A DNA stretch of 9,316 bases from an uncultured Burkholderiales bacterium. Lineage in GTDB: Bacteria > Pseudomonadota > Gammaproteobacteria > Burkholderiales > Burkholderiaceae_F. Where the stretch lies: the NCBI GenBank assembly GCA_903871435.1, contig CAIQGU010000483.1, positions 1 to 9,316 on the forward strand, read 5' to 3'. Shown here in pieces: positions 6,214-9,316 of the stretch. The first letter of the stretch is position 1. The number at the start of each line of letters is the position of its first letter. Made by a program: the position numbers and the translations under genes. Under the pieces are notes generated by a model. That model was not told the DNA's origin. It made no database searches and was given only the letters and a program-made list of their open reading frames with translations.

Positions 6214-6218
6214 AAGGA
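6214..6218 (+). promoter_or_regulatory. ahpF ribosome binding site
   Basis: AAGGA lies 6 nt before the ATG at 6225. The frame is open back into ahpC (to 6063), but this site and the family N-terminus ([10 protein letters not shown]) place the start here. Confidence 0.8.
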
Positions 6219-6224
6219 ACTGTG

Positions 6225-7820
6225 ATGCTCGACGACGACCTGAAGACCCAGTTGCAGGGTTACCTGCAGCGGATCACGCGGCCCATCGCGCTGGTGCCCA
6301 GCGTGGATGAAAGCCCGGCATCCAGCGAGATGATGGATCTGCTGCGCGATGTGGCGGCTCTGTCGGATCTCGTCAGTATCGCCGAGCCTCCCACCGGCGC
6401 CGGCACGCAGCCGGCCGCGCGGTCACCGTCCTTTCGCATCGAACGCACTGGCACGGATATCGGCGTCACCTTCGCCGGCATACCCACGGGCCATGAGTTC
6501 ACGTCGCTCGTCCTGGCGCTGCTGCAGGTGGGCGGCTATCCGCCCAAGGTCGACAGCGAAACCGTCGAGCGGATCCACGCGCTGGGTGGCGAGTACCGCT
6601 TCGAGACCTATATGTCGCTGAGCTGCCAGAGCTGCCCGGACGTGGTCCAGGCGCTCAATGCCCTGGCGGTGCTGAACCCGCGCATCTCGCACGTGGCGAT
6701 CGACGGCGCGCTCTACCAGTCCGAGGTCGAACGCCTGGGCATCATGGCGGTCCCTTCCATTTACCTCAACGGCCAGCCCTTCGGACAGGGACGCATGGGC
6801 GTTGATGAAATCCTCGCCAAGCTCGACAGCGGATCGTCCGCCCGCGACGCGGCGCGCCTGGACGCCAAGGCACCCTATGACGTCCTGATCGTCGGCGGCG
6901 GCCCGGCCGGCGCCGCGGCAGCGATCTACGCGGCGCGCAAGGGCATACGCACGGGCATCGTCGCCGAACGCTTTGGCGGCCAGGTGCTCGACACCCTGGG
7001 GATCGAGAATTTCATATCGGTATCCCAGACCGAGGGCCCGCATTTCGTGGCGGCGCTGGAAGAACACGTGCGCCAGTACGAAGTGGACATCCTCAATTCC
7101 CAGCGCGCGGAAAAACTGGTTCCCGCGACCGAGCATGGCGGACTGGCCCAGGTGCAGCTGGCCAACGGCGCGCGCTTGAGCGCCCGCACGGTGATCCTCG
7201 CTACCGGCGCGCGGTGGCGCAATGTCGATGTGCCGGGCGAGCAGACCTACCGCAACCGCGGGGTGGCCTACTGTCCCCACTGCGACGGCCCGCTCTACAA
7301 AGGCAAGCGCGTCGCGGTGATCGGCGGAGGCAATTCGGGGGTGGAGGCCGCCATCGACCTGGCGGGAATCGTCGAACATGTGACGCTGATCGAATTCGCG
7401 CCGCAGCTCAAGGCTGACGCCGTGCTGGTGGCGCGCCTGGGCAGCCTGCCCAACGTGACGGTGCACACCAATGCACAGACCACCGAGATCACCGGTAACG
7501 GCGATCGCGTCACCGGGCTGAGCTACAAGGACCGTGCGACGGAGCAGGTGCACCACGTCGCGCTGGCGGGCATCTTCGTGCAGATCGGACTGGTGCCCAA
7601 CACCGAATGGCTCAAGGGCAGCGTGGAGCTGAGCCGCTATGGCGAGATCGTCGTCAATGCCCGCGGCGAAACCAACGTGGCGGGGATATTCGGTGCCGGG
7701 GATGCCACCACCGTGCCGTTCAAGCAGATCATCATCGCCACCGGTGACGGCGCCAAGGCGGCGCTTTCAGCCTTCGATCACTTGATACGGGCACCCTTGC
7801 CGATGGCGCTTGCGGCATAA
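6225..7820 (+). CDS. ahpF: Alkyl hydroperoxide reductase subunit F (NADH:peroxiredoxin oxidoreductase)
   Basis: This 531-residue flavoprotein transfers electrons from NADH through FAD and two dithiols to AhpC. The N-terminal domain (about 1-200) is a double thioredoxin-like fold with the redox pair Cys134/Cys137 in [11 protein letters not shown]. The thioredoxin-reductase-like part (about 217-531) has the FAD motif VGGGPAG (223-229), the second dithiol Cys350/Cys353 in YCPHCDG, the NADH motif IGGGNSGVE (366-374) and the C-terminal FAD motif [12 protein letters not shown] (490-501). Length and order match E. coli AhpF (521 aa), whose N-terminal pair reads CHNC; here it reads CQSC. Both dithiols are intact, so activity is expected. 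It lies 104 nt downstream of ahpC with its own strong Shine-Dalgarno. The C-terminus carries a few extra residues past the usual end, without obvious meaning. Confidence 0.97.
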   Translation: MLDDDLKTQLQGYLQRITRPIALVPSVDESPASSEMMDLLRDVAALSDLVSIAEPPTGAGTQPAARSPSFRIERTGTDIGVTFAGIPTGHEFTSLVLALLQVGGYPPKVDSETVERIHALGGEYRFETYMSLSCQSCPDVVQALNALAVLNPRISHVAIDGALYQSEVERLGIMAVPSIYLNGQPFGQGRMGVDEILAKLDSGSSARDAARLDAKAPYDVLIVGGGPAGAAAAIYAARKGIRTGIVAERFGGQVLDTLGIENFISVSQTEGPHFVAALEEHVRQYEVDILNSQRAEKLVPATEHGGLAQVQLANGARLSARTVILATGARWRNVDVPGEQTYRNRGVAYCPHCDGPLYKGKRVAVIGGGNSGVEAAIDLAGIVEHVTLIEFAPQLKADAVLVARLGSLPNVTVHTNAQTTEITGNGDRVTGLSYKDRATEQVHHVALAGIFVQIGLVPNTEWLKGSVELSRYGEIVVNARGETNVAGIFGAGDATTVPFKQIIIATGDGAKAALSAFDHLIRAPLPMALAA

Positions 7821-7845
7821 ATTGCGGTAACGTCCTGCCATGGAA

Positions 7846-7866
7846 GCCCGGCCAACCCGGCCGGGC
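7846..7866 (+). other. Perfect 8-bp GC hairpin between ahpF and the NDH-2 gene
   Basis: GCCCGGCC (7846-7853) and GGCCGGGC (7859-7866) pair around an AACCC loop in the 72-nt gap. There is no T-run after it, so it is not a standard intrinsic terminator. It may mark the end of the ahpCF message, partly block read-through, or stabilise the upstream mRNA. No clear separate promoter for the next gene is visible after it. Confidence 0.5.
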
Positions 7867-7892
7867 AACATGCTGGAAAGGGCAAGACCGCG

Positions 7893-9191
7893 ATGAGCGC
7901 GACGCGTATCAAGGCTGACATTGTCGCTATCGGCGGAGGTTTTGCCGGCATCACCCTGGTCAAGCGCCTGCAAAGGCGCCTGCCGCCCTCGCGCAGCGTA
8001 CTGCTGGTCAGCGAGGAGAGCTACATCACCTTCAATCCGCTGTTGCCGGAGGCGGTGAGCGCGACCATTTTCCCCGAGCAGGTCATTGCCCCGGTGCGCG
8101 AGGTGATAGACCTCAACCGGGGCGGGCGTTTCGTGATGGCCCGCGTGAAGTCCGTCGATCCGGCTGCGCGTACGGTCACGTGCCTTTCGCTGGCTCACGA
8201 ACTCGTGATCGACTACGGCGAACTCGTGCTGGCGTTCGGCACGCGGGCGCGCATCGACTTCCTGCCCGGCCTGGCCGAACATGCCGCGCCGCTCAAGACC
8301 GTGGGTGACGCCATGGATATCCGCAACCGCATCCTGCGCCGCATGGCGCGCATCGAGCTCGAGGACGATCCGGCCAAGCGCGCGAGCCTGGGGCATTTCG
8401 TCATCATCGGCGGCGGTTTCTCGGGCGTGGAAGTGGCGGGCGAAGTGGTCGACTGCATCCATGCCATCCGCCGCTACTACCCGCGGGTGGAAGCGGCCTT
8501 GCTCAAGGTCACCCTGATCCACGATACGGACCGCCTGCTGCCCGAATTGCCAGCGCCGATGGGTGCGGATGCCATGCGCTCGCTGGACCGGCGCGGGGTC
8601 GAGGTGCTGCTGGGCCCCGTAAGGGCGGCCGCGGTGGACGCCCATGGCGTCACCCTGTCCGACGGACGTTACATCGCGACCCACACGGTGATCTGTACGG
8701 TGGGCACGCGCCCCAACGGGCTTACTGGCAGTCTGGGTCTGCCGCTGGAACGTGGCCGCATCCGCACGCACGCGGACATGCGCGTGGAACAGTTCGAACA
8801 CATTTGGGCGCTGGGCGACTGCGCGTGGGTGCCCAACGCCGCGACGCCGGGCGAGGTGGCTCCGCCCACGGCGCAATTTGCCGTGCGCCAGGGCGTGCAG
8901 CTGGCCGACAACCTTTGCGCCGCCATCGAAGGCCGGCCGACCAAGCCCTTTGCCCACGCCTCGGTGGGGATGATGGCGGCGGTCGGACGCCTCGATGGCG
9001 TGGCGATGATCGGCAAATGGCACATCTCGGGCTTCCCGGCGTGGCTTATGTGGCGTGCGTATTACCTCTCGCAGATGCCGACCACCGGCCGCAAGGTGCG
9101 CATCGCCCTGGAGTGGATCTGGGGCATCTTCTTCCCGCCGGATATCACCCACCTGCGCTTTACGCGCAGCCGGGACAACGTTCCCGATTAA
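7893..9191 (+). CDS. ndh: Type II NADH dehydrogenase-like FAD oxidoreductase (NDH-2 family)
   Basis: This 432-residue single-subunit flavoprotein most likely oxidises NADH and reduces quinone at the inner face of the membrane without pumping protons. What is seen: FAD-binding IGGGFAG (13-19), the NADH-binding motif IGGGFSGVEVAGE (172-184), the second FAD motif ALGDCAWVP (306-314), and PPTAQFAVRQG (324-334), which matches the AQxAxQxG quinone-site signature of NDH-2. The C-terminal part (about 373-422) is rich in Trp, Tyr and Phe and fits the amphipathic membrane-attachment helices of this family. Length is typical (about 400-450). The ATG is preceded by AAAGGG (7877-7882), a usable though slightly distant ribosome site. 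It lies 72 nt after ahpF in the same direction. Membership of NDH-2 is well supported; the electron acceptor is inferred, and a related sulfide:quinone or other pyridine-nucleotide oxidoreductase cannot be fully excluded. Confidence 0.82.
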   Translation: MSATRIKADIVAIGGGFAGITLVKRLQRRLPPSRSVLLVSEESYITFNPLLPEAVSATIFPEQVIAPVREVIDLNRGGRFVMARVKSVDPAARTVTCLSLAHELVIDYGELVLAFGTRARIDFLPGLAEHAAPLKTVGDAMDIRNRILRRMARIELEDDPAKRASLGHFVIIGGGFSGVEVAGEVVDCIHAIRRYYPRVEAALLKVTLIHDTDRLLPELPAPMGADAMRSLDRRGVEVLLGPVRAAAVDAHGVTLSDGRYIATHTVICTVGTRPNGLTGSLGLPLERGRIRTHADMRVEQFEHIWALGDCAWVPNAATPGEVAPPTAQFAVRQGVQLADNLCAAIEGRPTKPFAHASVGMMAAVGRLDGVAMIGKWHISGFPAWLMWRAYYLSQMPTTGRKVRIALEWIWGIFFPPDITHLRFTRSRDNVPD

Positions 9192-9316
9192 CGGCTCTGC
9201 GCGGCAGGCGGCCAGGCAGCGGCCAGCCACGCGAGGCCATCGTCAAATTCGGCTTGCGAGCGGTGGCGTGCTCTAGGGCGCGGCAGTTCCCATGGGGGCG
9301 CAGAACGCCGCGCTGG
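9188..9316 (-). CDS. Possible C-terminal end of a convergent gene, partial hypothetical
   Basis: A minus-strand frame is open from the right window edge to a TAA at 9190-9188, giving 42 residues that end EFDDGLAWLAAAWPPAAQSR. Its stop interlocks with the TAA of the NDH-2 gene (TTAA), a common arrangement of convergent genes. I do not recognise the family. Third-position GC is only moderate, and another minus-strand frame (ending at a TAG near 9275) is equally possible. The stretch 9192-9316 could also be non-coding. No terminator is visible in it. Confidence 0.3.
   Translation of the reverse strand, partial: PARRSAPPWELPRPRARHRSQAEFDDGLAWLAAAWPPAAQSR

Noticed and set aside
6063..6224. Extension of ahpF back into ahpC
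   Set aside because: The extra 54 residues overlap the end of ahpC in another frame and are absent from the AhpF family; the ATG at 6225 has a proper ribosome site.
6423..7556. Minus-strand open frame of 377 codons opposite ahpF
   Set aside because: It mirrors the ahpF codons and has no domain signature.
7846..7866. Hairpin after ahpF as a rho-independent terminator
   Set aside because: The stem is strong, but no T-run follows, so I list it only as a hairpin.
7767..9230. Long minus-strand open frame (487 codons) opposite the NDH-2 gene
   Set aside because: Its translation is Arg/His/Ala/Gly-rich without any recognisable motif, while the plus strand encodes a full NDH-2. It is a by-product of GC-rich codon use.

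Overview
This 9.3 kb window looks like chromosomal DNA of a high-GC betaproteobacterium. The best guess is Burkholderiales, probably Alcaligenaceae (Bordetella/Achromobacter-like). That rests on GC-rich codon use, the form of AhpC/AhpF, and the NDH-2 sequence; it is an inference, because no rRNA or species marker is present. The window contains no RNA gene, CRISPR array, insertion sequence, prophage gene or attachment site that I can see. It reads as core-type chromosome with tightly packed genes.

Layout. (1) Positions 1-582, minus strand: the N-terminal half of a fold-type III PLP-dependent decarboxylase (ornithine/diaminopimelate decarboxylase family), cut by the left window edge. (2) Positions 583-808: a divergent intergenic region with a near-consensus -10 box for each direction and a strong 9-bp-arm palindrome. 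(3) Positions 809-5423, plus strand: a three-gene operon encoding a LolD/MacB-type ABC ATPase, a large double-FtsX permease, and a secreted AttH/CrtC-like lipocalin-fold protein. Both junctions are 4-nt GTGA overlaps with GTG starts. The secreted protein has a twin-arginine-like signal followed by a Ser/Ala-rich linker built from about eleven 12-nt (4-residue) tandem units. (4) Positions 5424-5556: an AT-rich island in GC-rich DNA with a TTAT-N11-ATAA box typical of LysR-type regulators, probably the OxyR-controlled promoter of the next genes. (5) Positions 5557-7820: ahpC and ahpF, the alkyl hydroperoxide reductase pair. (6) Positions 7893-9191: a type II NADH dehydrogenase-like flavoprotein, 72 nt after ahpF and behind a perfect 8-bp hairpin. 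(7) Positions 9188-9316: possibly the C-terminal end of a convergent minus-strand gene.

How the genes work together. The ATPase and permease should form an inner-membrane transporter that moves lipid, lipoprotein or another hydrophobic ligand into or out of the membrane. The lipocalin-like protein would be its periplasmic partner or ligand carrier; its substrate is unknown. AhpF takes electrons from NADH and passes them through its N-terminal CxxC to AhpC, which reduces H2O2 and organic hydroperoxides. The adjacent NDH-2 also oxidises NADH, delivering electrons to quinone. The right half is therefore a compact NADH-oxidation and peroxide-defence block.

The least described part is the ABC-lipocalin operon, especially the repeat-built linker of the secreted component.
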